A DNA stretch of 64,000 nt from Comamonas koreensis (lineage in GTDB: Bacteria; Pseudomonadota; Gammaproteobacteria; Burkholderiales; Burkholderiaceae_C): positions 124,001-188,000 of the forward strand of contig NZ_JAJNCT010000010.1 in assembly GCF_021026195.1 (NCBI RefSeq). Reading direction: 5' to 3'. Shown piece after piece: positions 43,496 to 52,618 of the stretch. The stretch's first letter is position 1, and the number at the start of each line of letters is the position of its first letter. The position numbers were made by a program, and so were the translations under genes. A model generated the notes under the pieces. It ran no database searches. It was not told the origin of the DNA and saw only the letters and a program-made list of their open reading frames with translations.

Positions 43496-44698
43496 ATGCA
43501 AGACACCGTCAAGCCTTCTGAGCCCCATGTGATGACTACCTATGGCCGCGTGCCGGTCGCACTGGAGCGAGGCCAGGGCGTGCGTGTGTGGGATGTCAAC
43601 GGCAAGGAATACCTCGACGCGCTGGGCGGCATTGCGGTCAACACGCTGGGCCACAACCACGGCAAGCTGGTCGCTGCGCTGCACGACCAGATGACCAAGC
43701 TGATCCACACCAGCAACTACTACTATGTGCCCGGCCAGGAAAAGCTGGCGGCCCTGCTCGTCGAGCGCTCGAAGATGACCAATGTCTTCTTCTGCTCCAC
43801 CGGTCTGGAGGCGAACGAGGCATCGATCAAGATCGCGCGCAAGTACGGCGTGGACAAGGGCATCGAAAAGCCCGTGATCGTCGTGTTCGACCATGCCTTC
43901 CATGGCCGCTCGATCGCCACGATGAGCGCCACCGCCAACCCCAAGGTGCGCAACGGCTTCGGCCCCCTGCTCGACGGCTTTCTGCGCGTGCCGGCCAATG
44001 ACTTCGTCGCGTTGCAGGAAGCGACCGAAGGCAACCCCAATATCGTTGGTGTGATGATGGAGCCCATCCAGGGCGAAGGCGGCCTGCACCCGATGCGCGC
44101 TGAGTTCATGAAGCAGGTGCGTGAACTCTGCGATGCCAAGGACTGGCTGTTCATCGTTGATGAAATCCAGGCCGGCATGGGCCGCACCGGAAAGTGGTTT
44201 GCCCACCAATGGGCAGGCATCGTGCCCGATGTGATGTCGCTGGCCAAGGGCCTGGGCTCGGGCGTGCCGGTGGGCGCGGTCGTCGCCGGCCCCAAGGCGG
44301 CCAAGGTGCTGCAACCAGGCAACCATGGCACCACCTTTGGTGGCAACCCGCTGGCCATGCGTGCCGGTGTGGAAACCATCGCCATCATGGAAGAAGAAGG
44401 CTTGCTGGCCAACGCCACCCAGGTGGGCAATCACCTCAAGGCAGCGCTGAACCAGGCGCTCGCTGGCACGCCCGGCTTTGTCGAGGTGCGCGGCCAGGGG
44501 CTGATGATCGGCGTGGAGCTCAACAAGCCCTGCGGCGAGCTGATCACGCGCGGCGCGCAAGAAGCAGGCCTGCTGTTCAGCGTGACCGCCGACACGGTGA
44601 TCCGTATCGTGCCACCGCTGATCCTGACCGAAGCCGAAGCCGATGAAATCGTCGCCAAGCTCGTACCGCTGGTCAAATCCTTCCTGGCGGGCCAATAA
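43496..44698 (+). CDS. argD: Acetylornithine aminotransferase
   Basis: A 400-residue PLP-dependent class III aminotransferase of arginine synthesis, converting N-acetylglutamate semialdehyde to N-acetylornithine; many also act on succinyldiaminopimelate. Motifs include DALGGIAVNTLGHNHGKLVA, FFCSTGLEANEASIKIARKY, the cofactor Asp in LFIVDEIQAGMGRTGKWFAH, and the PLP Lys in VMSLAKGLGSGVPVGAVVAG. GTTFGGNPLAMRAG follows. Start ATG 43496 has CCGGAGA before it. argF follows after 17 bp, giving an argDF operon. Confidence 0.94.
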   Translation: MQDTVKPSEPHVMTTYGRVPVALERGQGVRVWDVNGKEYLDALGGIAVNTLGHNHGKLVAALHDQMTKLIHTSNYYYVPGQEKLAALLVERSKMTNVFFCSTGLEANEASIKIARKYGVDKGIEKPVIVVFDHAFHGRSIATMSATANPKVRNGFGPLLDGFLRVPANDFVALQEATEGNPNIVGVMMEPIQGEGGLHPMRAEFMKQVRELCDAKDWLFIVDEIQAGMGRTGKWFAHQWAGIVPDVMSLAKGLGSGVPVGAVVAGPKAAKVLQPGNHGTTFGGNPLAMRAGVETIAIMEEEGLLANATQVGNHLKAALNQALAGTPGFVEVRGQGLMIGVELNKPCGELITRGAQEAGLLFSVTADTVIRIVPPLILTEAEADEIVAKLVPLVKSFLAGQ

Positions 44699-44715
44699 GG
44701 CCAGAAAAGAACGCA

Positions 44716-45636
44716 ATGAAACACTATCTGCAATTCCAGGACTTCACGGCTGACGAATACGAATACCTGCTCAAGCGCGCGACGCTGATCAAGCAGAAGT
44801 TCAAGGGCTATGTGACCCACCATACCCTGGCCGACCGCACCTTGGCGATGATCTTCGAAAAGGCCAGCACCCGCACCCGCGTGAGCTTTGAAGCCGGCAT
44901 GTACCAGCTGGGTGGATCGGTGGTCCACCTGACCACCGGCGACAGCCAGCTGGGCCGTGCCGAGCCCATCGAGGACAGCGCCCGCGTGATCAGCCGCATG
45001 ACCGACCTGGTGATGATCCGCACCTTCGGCCAGGACAAGATCGAGCGCTTTGCAGCGCACTCGCGCGTGCCGGTCATCAATGGCCTGACCAACGAGTTCC
45101 ACCCCTGCCAGATCCTGGCCGACATCTTCACCTTCATCGAGCACCGTGGCTCCATCCAGGGCAAGACCGTCGCCTGGGTGGGTGACGGCAACAACATGGC
45201 CAACACCTGGCTGCAGGCGGCCAACCTGCTGGGCTTCAAGGTGCATGTCAGCACGCCCAGCGGCTATGGCATCGATGAGCAACTGGCTTTCAGCGGCCGC
45301 CCCTACGACAAGGGCTGCTACCAGCTGTTCAGCGATCCGCAGGAGGCCTGCAAGGGCGCGGATCTGGTCACCACCGATGTGTGGACCAGCATGGGCTATG
45401 AAGAGGAAAACGAGAAGCGCAAGAAGGCCTTTGCCGACTGGTGCGTGGACCTCGACATGATGGCCGTCGCCAAGAAGGACGCCCTCTTCATGCACTGCCT
45501 GCCCGCCCACCGCGGCGAAGAGGTGCAGGCCGAGGTCATCGACGGCCCGCAGTCCGTCGTCTGGGACGAGGCCGAGAACCGCATGCATGTGCAGAAGGCT
45601 TTGATGGAGTACCTGCTCATCGGCAAGCAAGGCTAG
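44716..45636 (+). CDS. argF: Ornithine carbamoyltransferase
   Basis: A 306-residue arginine-pathway enzyme forming citrulline from ornithine and carbamoyl phosphate. The carbamoyl-phosphate motif is FEKASTRTRVSFEAGMYQLG (STRTR), then EPIEDSARVISRMTDLVMIR, FHPCQILADIFTFIEHRG (HPxQ), and the ornithine site with DVWTSMG and MHCLPAHRGEEVQAEVIDG (HCLP). Length is normal for the anabolic enzyme. It follows argD by 17 bp on the same strand. Confidence 0.97.
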   Translation: MKHYLQFQDFTADEYEYLLKRATLIKQKFKGYVTHHTLADRTLAMIFEKASTRTRVSFEAGMYQLGGSVVHLTTGDSQLGRAEPIEDSARVISRMTDLVMIRTFGQDKIERFAAHSRVPVINGLTNEFHPCQILADIFTFIEHRGSIQGKTVAWVGDGNNMANTWLQAANLLGFKVHVSTPSGYGIDEQLAFSGRPYDKGCYQLFSDPQEACKGADLVTTDVWTSMGYEEENEKRKKAFADWCVDLDMMAVAKKDALFMHCLPAHRGEEVQAEVIDGPQSVVWDEAENRMHVQKALMEYLLIGKQG

Positions 45637-45703
45637 GCGGCGTTAACACAATCCAGCGGCTGTTCATCGGCTGGCTGAGCCACCCCGGCCTCTCCAGATG
45701 TAG

Positions 45704-45736
45704 CAATGCCCCGGACCTTTCGGTATCGGGGCATTG
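45704..45736. terminator. Terminator between argF and ahpF
   Basis: 10-bp arms CAATGCCCCG (45704-45713) and CGGGGCATTG (45727-45736), between convergent argF and ahpF, with TCATTT after it on the plus strand. Confidence 0.75.
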
Positions 45737-45769
45737 TCATTTCAGCGCCTAACAGTCAAATCAGGCAGA

Positions 45770-47341
45770 TCAGGCAGCAGGTGCCGTCGTGCGGATCAGG
45801 TGGTCAAACGCGCTCAGCGCGGCAGTCGCACCGGCACCTGCGGCAATCACGATCTGCTTGTACGGCACATTGGTGCAGTCACCGGCAGCGAACACGCCGG
45901 GCAGGTTGGTGTGGCCCTTGGCATCGATCTCGATCTCGCCAAACGGGGTCAGCTGCACGGTGCCCTTGAGCCAGCCGGTGTTGGGCAGCAGACCGATCTG
46001 CACAAAGATGCCTTCCAGCGCGACGGTCTTGATCTCGTCGTTCGTGCGGTCCTTGTAGGTCAGGCCCGTCACCTTCTTGCCGTCACCGTTCACTTCGGTG
46101 GTCTGCGCGTTCAGGATGACCGTCACATTGGGCAGGCTGCGCAGCTTGCGCTGCAGCACGGCGTCGGCCTTCAGCTCGGAGGCAAACTCCAGCAAGGTCA
46201 CATGCTTGACCACGCCAGCCAGGTCAATCGCCGCCTCGACACCCGAGTTGCCACCACCGATCACCGCGACGGGCTTGCCCTTGAAGAGCGGGCCATCGCA
46301 ATGCGGGCAGTAGGTCACGCCCTTGGTGCGGTAGGTATCCTCACCGGGCACATTCATGTTGCGCCAGCGCGCGCCAGTCGACAGGATCACCGTGCGGGCC
46401 TTGAGCTTGGCACCCGATTCGGTCTCGATCTCGATCAGGCCACCCTCTTGCGCTGCAGGCGTCAAGGACTTGGCGGTCTGCAGATTCATGATGTCGACCT
46501 CGTAGTCGCGGATATGGCTCTCCATCGCCGCTGCAAACTTGGGGCCATCGGTCTTGCTGACGGAGACGAAGTTCTCGATATCCACGGTGTCGAGCACCTG
46601 GCCACCCAGGCGTTCGGCCGCAATGCCGGTGCGGATGCCCTTGCGCGCTGCATAGATCGCAGCGGCTGCGCCAGCAGGGCCACCACCGACGATCAGCACA
46701 TCAAAGGCCTCCTTGGCCGAAATCTTTTGCGCTTCGCGGGCTGCGGCTCCGGTATCCACCTTGGCGACAATCTCGGCCAGCTCCATGCGGCCCTGGCCAA
46801 AACGCTGGCCGTTGACGAACACGGTGGGCACGCCCATGATTTCGCGCTCTTGCACTTCCTTCTGGAACAGACCGCCATCGATCGCGGTGTGCGTGATTTT
46901 GGGGTTGAGCACGGACATCAGGTTGAGCGCCTGCACCACGTCCGGGCAGTTGTGGCAGGACAGCGAGTAGAAGGTCTCGAAGTGCAGTGGCGTATCAATG
47001 TTCTTGACCTGCTCGAGCAGCTCTGCCGATTCCTTCGATGGGTGACCACCCACCTGCAGCAGCGCCAGCACCAGCGAGGTGAATTCATGGCCCAGCGGCA
47101 CGCCGGCGAAACGCACGCCGACATCGGTGCCGGGGTTGGTGATCAGGAACGAGGGCTTGCGCACATCGGCCGCGTTGTCCTCGACCACCGAAATCTTGTC
47201 GTTCAGCTCTTTGATATCTGCCAGCAGCTGGCGCACTTCCTTCGACTTGTCACCGTCGTCCAGGGTCGCCACCAGCTCGACAGGCTTGGTCAAGCGCTCC
47301 AGGTAGGCTTTCAATTGGGCTTTCATGGTGTTGTCGAGCAT
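45770..47341 (-). CDS. ahpF: Alkyl hydroperoxide reductase subunit F
   Basis: A 523-residue NADH-dependent flavoprotein disulfide reductase that recycles AhpC. The N-terminal double-thioredoxin domain has [16 protein letters not shown] (CxxC). The FAD site [20 protein letters not shown] comes next; the redox CxxC is in [20 protein letters not shown], and the closing FAD motif is [20 protein letters not shown] 47341 ([17 protein letters not shown]) begins the family sequence. It lies downstream of ahpC, separated by a strong terminator. Confidence 0.96.
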   Translation of the reverse strand: MLDNTMKAQLKAYLERLTKPVELVATLDDGDKSKEVRQLLADIKELNDKISVVEDNAADVRKPSFLITNPGTDVGVRFAGVPLGHEFTSLVLALLQVGGHPSKESAELLEQVKNIDTPLHFETFYSLSCHNCPDVVQALNLMSVLNPKITHTAIDGGLFQKEVQEREIMGVPTVFVNGQRFGQGRMELAEIVAKVDTGAAAREAQKISAKEAFDVLIVGGGPAGAAAAIYAARKGIRTGIAAERLGGQVLDTVDIENFVSVSKTDGPKFAAAMESHIRDYEVDIMNLQTAKSLTPAAQEGGLIEIETESGAKLKARTVILSTGARWRNMNVPGEDTYRTKGVTYCPHCDGPLFKGKPVAVIGGGNSGVEAAIDLAGVVKHVTLLEFASELKADAVLQRKLRSLPNVTVILNAQTTEVNGDGKKVTGLTYKDRTNDEIKTVALEGIFVQIGLLPNTGWLKGTVQLTPFGEIEIDAKGHTNLPGVFAAGDCTNVPYKQIVIAAGAGATAALSAFDHLIRTTAPAA

Positions 47342-47393
47342 GGGACTTCCTTCAAACTTCTTATGCCAAGCCTCGATGGCTTGCAGCACTTTT

Positions 47394-47427
47394 CAAAAAA
47401 CAAAGCCCGGGCGCCAGGCACCCGGGC
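47394..47427 (-). terminator. Intercistronic terminator between ahpC and ahpF
   Basis: GCCCGGG (47405-47411) pairs with CCCGGGC (47421-47427), extended by inner pairs. On the minus strand it runs into TTTGTTTTTT (complement of 47395-47404). It likely allows ahpC to be made in excess of ahpF. Confidence 0.85.
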
Positions 47428-47475
47428 GTCTACTACGTTGGAATGGCAGCAGTTAAGAAAGGGAAAGGCTTGGGC

Positions 47476-48039
47476 TTAGATCTTGCCGACCAGGTCCAGC
47501 GAAGGAGCCAGGGTCTTTTCGCCTTCTTGCCACTTGGCAGGGCAGACTTCACCGGGGTGCGATGCCACGTACTGGGCAGCCTTGATCTTGCGCAGCAGGT
47601 CTTCTGCATTGCGGCCGATGCCTTCAGCGGTGATTTCCATCGCCTGGATCACGCCTTCTGGATCCACGATGAAGGTGGCACGGTCTGCCAGGCCTTGGCC
47701 TTCGCGCAGGCAGTCAAAGTTCTGGCTGATTTGCCAGGTTGGGTCACCCAGCATGGTGTACTTGATCTTGGCGATGGTGTCCGAGGTGTCGTGCCATGCC
47801 TTGTGCACGAAGTGGGTGTCGGTGGACACGGAATAAACTTCCACGCCCAGCTTTTGCAGTTCTGCGTAGTGGTCAGCCACGTCGCCCAGTTCGGTGGGGC
47901 AGACGAAGGTGAAGTCAGCAGGGTAGAAGAAGAACACAGCCCACTTGCCCAGGACGTCTTTTTCGGTCACTTCGATGAACTTGCCATCCTTGAAAGCTTG
48001 CGTCGCGAAAGGCTTGATCTTGCTGTTGAGTACGGACAT
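47476..48039 (-). CDS. ahpC: Peroxiredoxin AhpC
   Basis: A 187-residue typical 2-Cys peroxiredoxin reducing H2O2, organic peroxides and peroxynitrite. The peroxidatic Cys47 is in [20 protein letters not shown] and the resolving Cys166 in [17 protein letters not shown]. The catalytic Arg lies in the conserved region after [20 protein letters not shown]. Electrons come from AhpF encoded downstream. The start ATG 48039 is preceded by AAGGAAACC. The AT-rich upstream region probably binds a peroxide regulator. Confidence 0.97.
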   Translation of the reverse strand: MSVLNSKIKPFATQAFKDGKFIEVTEKDVLGKWAVFFFYPADFTFVCPTELGDVADHYAELQKLGVEVYSVSTDTHFVHKAWHDTSDTIAKIKYTMLGDPTWQISQNFDCLREGQGLADRATFIVDPEGVIQAMEITAEGIGRNAEDLLRKIKAAQYVASHPGEVCPAKWQEGEKTLAPSLDLVGKI

Positions 48040-48435
48040 GGTGGTTTCCTTCTGTTGAGTAAAAACGATTGACAGGGGTTAGTGTAGAAACTTCTTAATA
48101 ATTGATCAATTCAATTAAAATAATGATTTCAATTTAAACAAACTATTATCTAAATACTGACCCAAGGCAGATTGGCATATGCGGGCTTATGCAGATTTTG
48201 CAAGCCTGCAACCTTATCACTGCAACTTAGCACAGCGCCATGACAACGCAGTTGCGCTGCAGCAAGCCGCATCATGCAAGCAAGGGAGCTGCGGCGTCAA
48301 ATGAGAACACGACTCAGCCTTACACGCAGCCAGAGCAAAAGCACGGGGGATAAGTGCTACCCGGTTTGGTTGCTTGACCTTTCGCAAGGACAATAGTCCC
48401 AACACCCGTCATTCACACAAGAGAAGGAGCCCACC
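48040..48435. promoter_or_regulatory. Divergent ahpC-bfr regulatory region
   Basis: 396 bp, very AT-rich at 48085-48155, flanked by ahpC (minus) and bfr (plus). It includes a perfect palindrome AATTGATCAATT (48100-48111), about 60 bp before ahpC, and repeated AATT-type half sites. A site for OxyR or another redox/iron regulator is likely. No gene is seen. AGAAGGAG precedes the bfr ATG. Confidence 0.5.
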
Positions 48436-48912
48436 ATGAAAGGCGATCCCAAAGCCATCGGTTTTCTGCAGGCACAGCTGAAGAACGAACTCACCGCCAT
48501 CAACCAGTACTTTCTGCACTACCGCATGTACAAGCACTGGGGTCTGGACAAGCTGGCCAAGAAGGAATACGAGGAATCCATCGGTGAGATGAAGCATGCG
48601 GATTGGCTGATGGACCGCATCTTCATGCTCGATGGACTGCCCAACCTGCAGGACCTGGGCAAGCTGCAGATCGGTGAAGACGTGCCAGAAGCACTGGCCT
48701 GCGACCTGCGTCTGGAGCAAGCAGCGCAGGCGACCATCAAGGACGGCATCGCCCACTGCGAAAGCGTGCGTGACTATGTCTCGCGCGACCTGCTGCAAAA
48801 GATCCTGGATGACACCGAAGAGCACATCGATTTTCTGGAAACCCAGCTGGACCTGGTCGACAAGGTCGGCATCCAGAACTACCTGCAGTCCATCATGGGC
48901 GAGGTCGAATAA
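48436..48912 (+). CDS. bfr: Bacterioferritin with Glu127 replaced by Thr
   Basis: A 158-residue haem-containing ferritin, aligning without gaps to E. coli Bfr (158 residues). The haem ligand Met52 is present. Ferroxidase ligands Glu18, Glu51, His54, Glu94 and His130 are conserved by position (LKNELTAINQYFLHYRM, EMKHADW, RLEQA, EEHID). Position 127, a bridging Glu in E. coli, is Thr here (DDTEEHID, codon ACC at 48814-48816). This could weaken the di-iron site or mark a heteropolymer subunit. It is divergent from ahpC, and a UUCG terminator follows. Confidence 0.93.
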   Translation: MKGDPKAIGFLQAQLKNELTAINQYFLHYRMYKHWGLDKLAKKEYEESIGEMKHADWLMDRIFMLDGLPNLQDLGKLQIGEDVPEALACDLRLEQAAQATIKDGIAHCESVRDYVSRDLLQKILDDTEEHIDFLETQLDLVDKVGIQNYLQSIMGEVE

Positions 48913-48938
48913 GCCACGACGCCAGCAACCCTCTTTCA

Positions 48939-48963
48939 AAAAGGACCTTCGGGTCCTTTTTTG
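48939..48963 (+). terminator. bfr terminator
   Basis: 9-bp arms AAAAGGACC (48939-48947) and GGTCCTTTT (48952-48960) with a TTCG tetraloop and T-run. Confidence 0.92.
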
Positions 48964-48998
48964 TTGTATCTGTCGCACAAACCTGCTTGTATTGATGG

Positions 48999-49017
48999 TT
49001 AAACAATAATCATTCGC
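48999..49017 (+). promoter_or_regulatory. Fur-box-like site
   Basis: TTAAACAATAATCATTCGC matches about 12 of 19 positions of the GATAATGATAATCATTATC consensus, with the ATAATCATT core exact. It lies about 270 bp before the TonB receptor start, so a long leader or second site is implied. Confidence 0.45.
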
Positions 49018-49288
49018 GACTTCTATTACACTGCGCCTTCATCTTTCTTCGCACGCCAGCATCGTTTGTTTACCGGTGCCAGCCAGCGCACCGGGTCATC
49101 CCCAACGCCATGCTGCGTGCACGCCTATTGCCTCGCCTCGCGGTCCACCAGGCCGCAGTTGGGAGCCTTGGATGTCAGCACCTGTATCCACAGCGCAGCC
49201 TCCCCGCATGGCCCGTGGTCAGGCCCGGTAAAGCTCTGGCGCTGAGCCTTTCAGCGCGCCGTTTTTCCGCGTTCAACACCCGATCACC

Positions 49289-51481
49289 ATGTCTGACACC
49301 CTGATCCCCGCAGCCGCGCCGCGTGCGCTGCATACCGCATTGCACACGGCCTTGTGGGCCGCCCTCGCTTGCTGGGGCGGCAACGCGCTGGCGCAAAGCG
49401 CCGCGCCGGCAGCCCCGGCAGAGACCACGCTCGCGCCCATCACCGTGCAGGGCGATGCCACTGCCGAGACGGCCACCGGCCCGGTCAAGGGCTTTGTGGC
49501 CAAGCGCGCCCTCTCCGCCACCAAGACCGATACCTCGCTGATCGAGACCCCGCAGGCCATCAGCGTGGTGACCCGCGACCAGTTTGAAGCCCAGGGCGTC
49601 ACCACCTTGCGCGAAACCACGCGCTACGCGGCCGGCATCAACTCCAGCTATTTCGACAACCGGGTGGACAGCTTCAAGGCCCGGGGCGGCGATGTCAGCC
49701 AGTACCAAGACGGCTTGCTGCGCACCTATGGCACCTACAACAACATCAAGGTTGAGCCCTATACCTTGGAGCGGGTCGAGTTTCTGCGCGGCCCCTCGTC
49801 GGTGCTCTATGGCCAGGGCAGCGTGGGCGGCGTGCTCAATCTGACCAGCAAGCGCCCGCTGGACCAGCCCCAGCGCGAGGTGCAGCTGCAGCTGGGCAGC
49901 CATGACCGCAAGCAGATCGCCAGCGACATCACTGGCCCCATCGACGAAGACGGCCGCTGGCTCTACCGCCTGGTGGCGGTGGGCCGGGACAGCAACACCC
50001 AGGTCGACCATGTCAAGGACGACCGCCTGGTCATTGCGCCCTCGCTGACTTTCAAGCCCTTCGCCGGCACCTCGCTGACCTTGCAGGCCATGTACCACAA
50101 GGACAAGAGCGGCTCGATCACCCAGTTCTTCCCCTGGCAGGGCACGCGCCTGCCCAGCCCCTACGGCCAGATTCCCACCAGCACCTTCATCAGCGAGCCG
50201 AACTTTGACAAGTACGACTCCGAGAACAAGTCCTTTGGCTACCTGTTCAGCCACCAGCTGAACGACCACTGGACCCTGCGCCAGAACCTGCGCCGCACCA
50301 CCAGCGAGGTGGACTACCGCACGCTCTACACCAGCTTTGCCGCCAATGCTGCCGCAGGCCGCCCGGCCCGCCCGGTGTTCGATGCAGATGGCCGCACCGT
50401 GCAGCGCGATGCCGTCTGGCAGATCAACGGCGGCCGCATGCTGCTGGTCGATACCCAGCTGGAAGGCAAGCTGCAGACTGGCGATGTGCAGCACACGGTG
50501 CTGGCCGGCATGGACTGGCAGCGCAATACCACGAGCCAGGCGAGCTGGCGCGCGCTGGGCACGCCGCTCGATGTCTACAACCCCGTCTACGGCTCGTTCA
50601 CGCCGCCCACGGCTTCGCAGTTGGTGCAGGCGCCCAATGTGTCGCAGCGCCAGCTGGGCTTTTACCTGCAGGACCAGCTGCGCTGGGGCGACTGGAGCGC
50701 CACGGCCGGCCTGCGCCGCGACCATGCCAAGACAGAGACCGAAGGCCGGCCCGCCGCTGCTGCCGACGATTCGGCCTGGACCAAGCGCGTCGGCCTGACC
50801 TACCAGGCCGGTGGCGGCTTGGCGCCTTACATCAGCTATACCGAGTCCTTCCAGCCGCTGGGCGGCGTGGACTTTTACGGCACGCCCTACAAACCGCAGC
50901 GTGGCAAGCAGGTCGAGGCGGGCGTGAAATGGATTCCTGAAGGCAAGGGCATCTCCGGCTATGCGGCCGTCTACAGCCTGCGTGAGCAAAACCGCAAGAC
51001 CAATGACCCGGCCAACCCGCTCAACAGCCTGCAGCTGGGCGAGGTCAAAACCCAGGGCTTTGAAGCCGAGATGACCGCCAGCCTGGCCAAAAGCTGGGAC
51101 TGGACGCTTGCCTATGCCTACACCGACGCCAAGATCAGCCGCAGCAATGCCGGCGACCAGGGCCAGCGCGTGGCCGCCGTCTCACGCCATATGGCATCGA
51201 GCTGGCTGACGCACCGCTTTGCCAGCCAAGGGCGCGGCGGCTGGAGCGTCGGCGCCGGCCTGCGCTACACCGGCTCGCAGTGGTCGGGCACCAGCGCCAT
51301 CGACACGCCCTCGTCCTTGTTGACCGATGCCATGGTGGCCTACGACAGCGGTGACTGGCGCCTGGCCTTCCATGCCAACAACCTGACCGACAAGGTCGTG
51401 ATCACGCAGTGCCTGTCACGCGGGGACTGCTTCTACGGCGAGCGTCGCAACTTTCTGCTGACCGCTACTTACCGCTACTGA
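49289..51481 (+). CDS. TonB-dependent siderophore receptor
   Basis: A 730-residue outer-membrane receptor. A signal peptide (LWAALACWGGNALAQS) precedes a plug domain with SLIETPQAISVVTRDQFEAQ and VEFLRGPSSVLYGQGSVGGV, and then a 22-strand barrel. The protein ends NFLLTATYRY with terminal aromatic residues for BAM-dependent insertion. A late pair of cysteines (ITQCLSRGDCFYGERR) resembles the ferrichrome/FhuA-FoxA-like group. A TonB-box-like ITVQG lies near residue 51. The ligand is probably a hydroxamate siderophore, by resemblance only. A Fur-like site upstream fits iron control. Confidence 0.93.
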   Translation: MSDTLIPAAAPRALHTALHTALWAALACWGGNALAQSAAPAAPAETTLAPITVQGDATAETATGPVKGFVAKRALSATKTDTSLIETPQAISVVTRDQFEAQGVTTLRETTRYAAGINSSYFDNRVDSFKARGGDVSQYQDGLLRTYGTYNNIKVEPYTLERVEFLRGPSSVLYGQGSVGGVLNLTSKRPLDQPQREVQLQLGSHDRKQIASDITGPIDEDGRWLYRLVAVGRDSNTQVDHVKDDRLVIAPSLTFKPFAGTSLTLQAMYHKDKSGSITQFFPWQGTRLPSPYGQIPTSTFISEPNFDKYDSENKSFGYLFSHQLNDHWTLRQNLRRTTSEVDYRTLYTSFAANAAAGRPARPVFDADGRTVQRDAVWQINGGRMLLVDTQLEGKLQTGDVQHTVLAGMDWQRNTTSQASWRALGTPLDVYNPVYGSFTPPTASQLVQAPNVSQRQLGFYLQDQLRWGDWSATAGLRRDHAKTETEGRPAAAADDSAWTKRVGLTYQAGGGLAPYISYTESFQPLGGVDFYGTPYKPQRGKQVEAGVKWIPEGKGISGYAAVYSLREQNRKTNDPANPLNSLQLGEVKTQGFEAEMTASLAKSWDWTLAYAYTDAKISRSNAGDQGQRVAAVSRHMASSWLTHRFASQGRGGWSVGAGLRYTGSQWSGTSAIDTPSSLLTDAMVAYDSGDWRLAFHANNLTDKVVITQCLSRGDCFYGERRNFLLTATYRY

Positions 51482-51536
51482 TCGCCAGGGATCAGCGCGG
51501 ATCGCGGGCAGCGGAATGCCCGCGACATGGATGCAA

Positions 51537-51566
51537 AAAAGGCTGCGATAAACACCGCAGCCTTTT
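51537..51566. terminator. Bidirectional terminator
   Basis: 11-bp arms AAAAGGCTGCG (51537-51547) and CGCAGCCTTTT (51556-51566) with an 8-nt loop, between the convergent TonB receptor and alpha-E genes. Confidence 0.9.
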
Positions 51567-51587
51567 GCCTTTCTGGCTGGTTGCGAA

Positions 51588-52562
51588 TCAGGCCGCCGCT
51601 GGCTCCGTGGTCGCCAGAAAATCCTGGCCAATGCGGCCACCCAGTGCATGCACCCGCTCCAGGAAGCGCACCAGGAAGGCATGCAGGCCTGTGGCCAAAA
51701 GCTCATCGATGCGGCCGTACTGCAGCTCGGCCAGCAGCAGGCCGGCCTGGCGCTGGGTCTCAGCCGAATGGTCGTTGGCAACGGCCTGCAGAATCTGCAC
51801 CACCTCGTACATGCTGGCATGCAGGGAGCGTGGCATGTCGCGCCGCAGGATCAGCATCTCGGCCACGCGCTCGGGCGTGATCACATTGCGGTAGACCTTG
51901 CGGTAGACCTCAAAGGCCGAGACGCTGCGCAAGATCGCGCTCCAGTGGTAGAAGTCCGAGGGCTGGCTGCCTTTGCCCGGCTGGTAGGAGCCATGGTAGT
52001 CATTCTTGACCGCATGGAAGCGCACATCCAGCAGGCGGGCGGTGTTGTCGGCCCGCTCGATGAAGGTGCCCAGGCGCAAGAACAAAAACGCATCGTCCTG
52101 CAGCATCGTGCCCGACACGACGCCGCGCGACAGGTGCGAGCGCAGCTTCACCCATTCAAAAAACTTGGCCGGGTCGTTCTCGAACTTCTTGGCCTTGAAC
52201 AAGCGGTTCACATCGAGCCAGGTCGCGTTCAGGGTCTCCCAGGCTTCGGTAGTGAGCGCGCCGCGCACGGCACGCGCATTCTCGCGCGCGGCCAGCAGGC
52301 AGCTGTAGATCGACGAGGTGTTGGTCTCGTCGCGCACCATGAAGTGCAGCACCCCATCGAGGGTGATCTCGTCATGGCGCTCATAGTAGGCAGGCAGCAG
52401 CTCGCTGATGGACAGCACGCTTTGCCATGCCTTGGTCGCCGCAGAGACAGTCTGCGGCAGCATGGAGGTCTCGTAGCTCACATTGAGCATGCGGGCAGTG
52501 TTTTCCGCCCGCTCGGTGTAGCGGGACATCCAGTAGAGGTGGTCGGCGGTTCGGCTCAACAT
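51588..52562 (-). CDS. Alpha-E domain-containing protein (DUF403)
   Basis: A 324-residue helical protein beginning MLSRTADHLYWMSRYTERAE, the alpha-E (DUF403) hallmark, with NTARMLNVSYETSML and FIERADNTARLLDVRFHAVK later. Family members sit next to circularly permuted ATP-grasp proteins and transglutaminase-like proteases, and are proposed to take part in peptide modification or synthesis. The exact reaction is unknown. It is downstream of the ATP-grasp gene on the same strand (56 bp apart), a likely operon. Confidence 0.9.
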   Translation of the reverse strand: MLSRTADHLYWMSRYTERAENTARMLNVSYETSMLPQTVSAATKAWQSVLSISELLPAYYERHDEITLDGVLHFMVRDETNTSSIYSCLLAARENARAVRGALTTEAWETLNATWLDVNRLFKAKKFENDPAKFFEWVKLRSHLSRGVVSGTMLQDDAFLFLRLGTFIERADNTARLLDVRFHAVKNDYHGSYQPGKGSQPSDFYHWSAILRSVSAFEVYRKVYRNVITPERVAEMLILRRDMPRSLHASMYEVVQILQAVANDHSAETQRQAGLLLAELQYGRIDELLATGLHAFLVRFLERVHALGGRIGQDFLATTEPAAA

Positions 52563-52618
52563 AGTGACATTCTTTCGCTAGGCAGATGGAGGGTTTTCAA
52601 TCAGGAAGCTCTGGGAGC

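Larger units (their letters stand above)
48913..49288. other. bfr-TonB receptor intergenic region
   Basis: 376 bp holding the bfr terminator and, further on, the presumed promoter of the siderophore receptor with a Fur-like site near 48999-49017. Between 49060 and 49288 the sequence is GC-rich with no credible gene or clear hairpin. Confidence 0.5.

Noticed and set aside
49175..50989. A 604-codon minus-strand frame over the TonB receptor
   Set aside because: Antisense shadow; the plus strand encodes a complete receptor with signal peptide and terminal aromatic residues.
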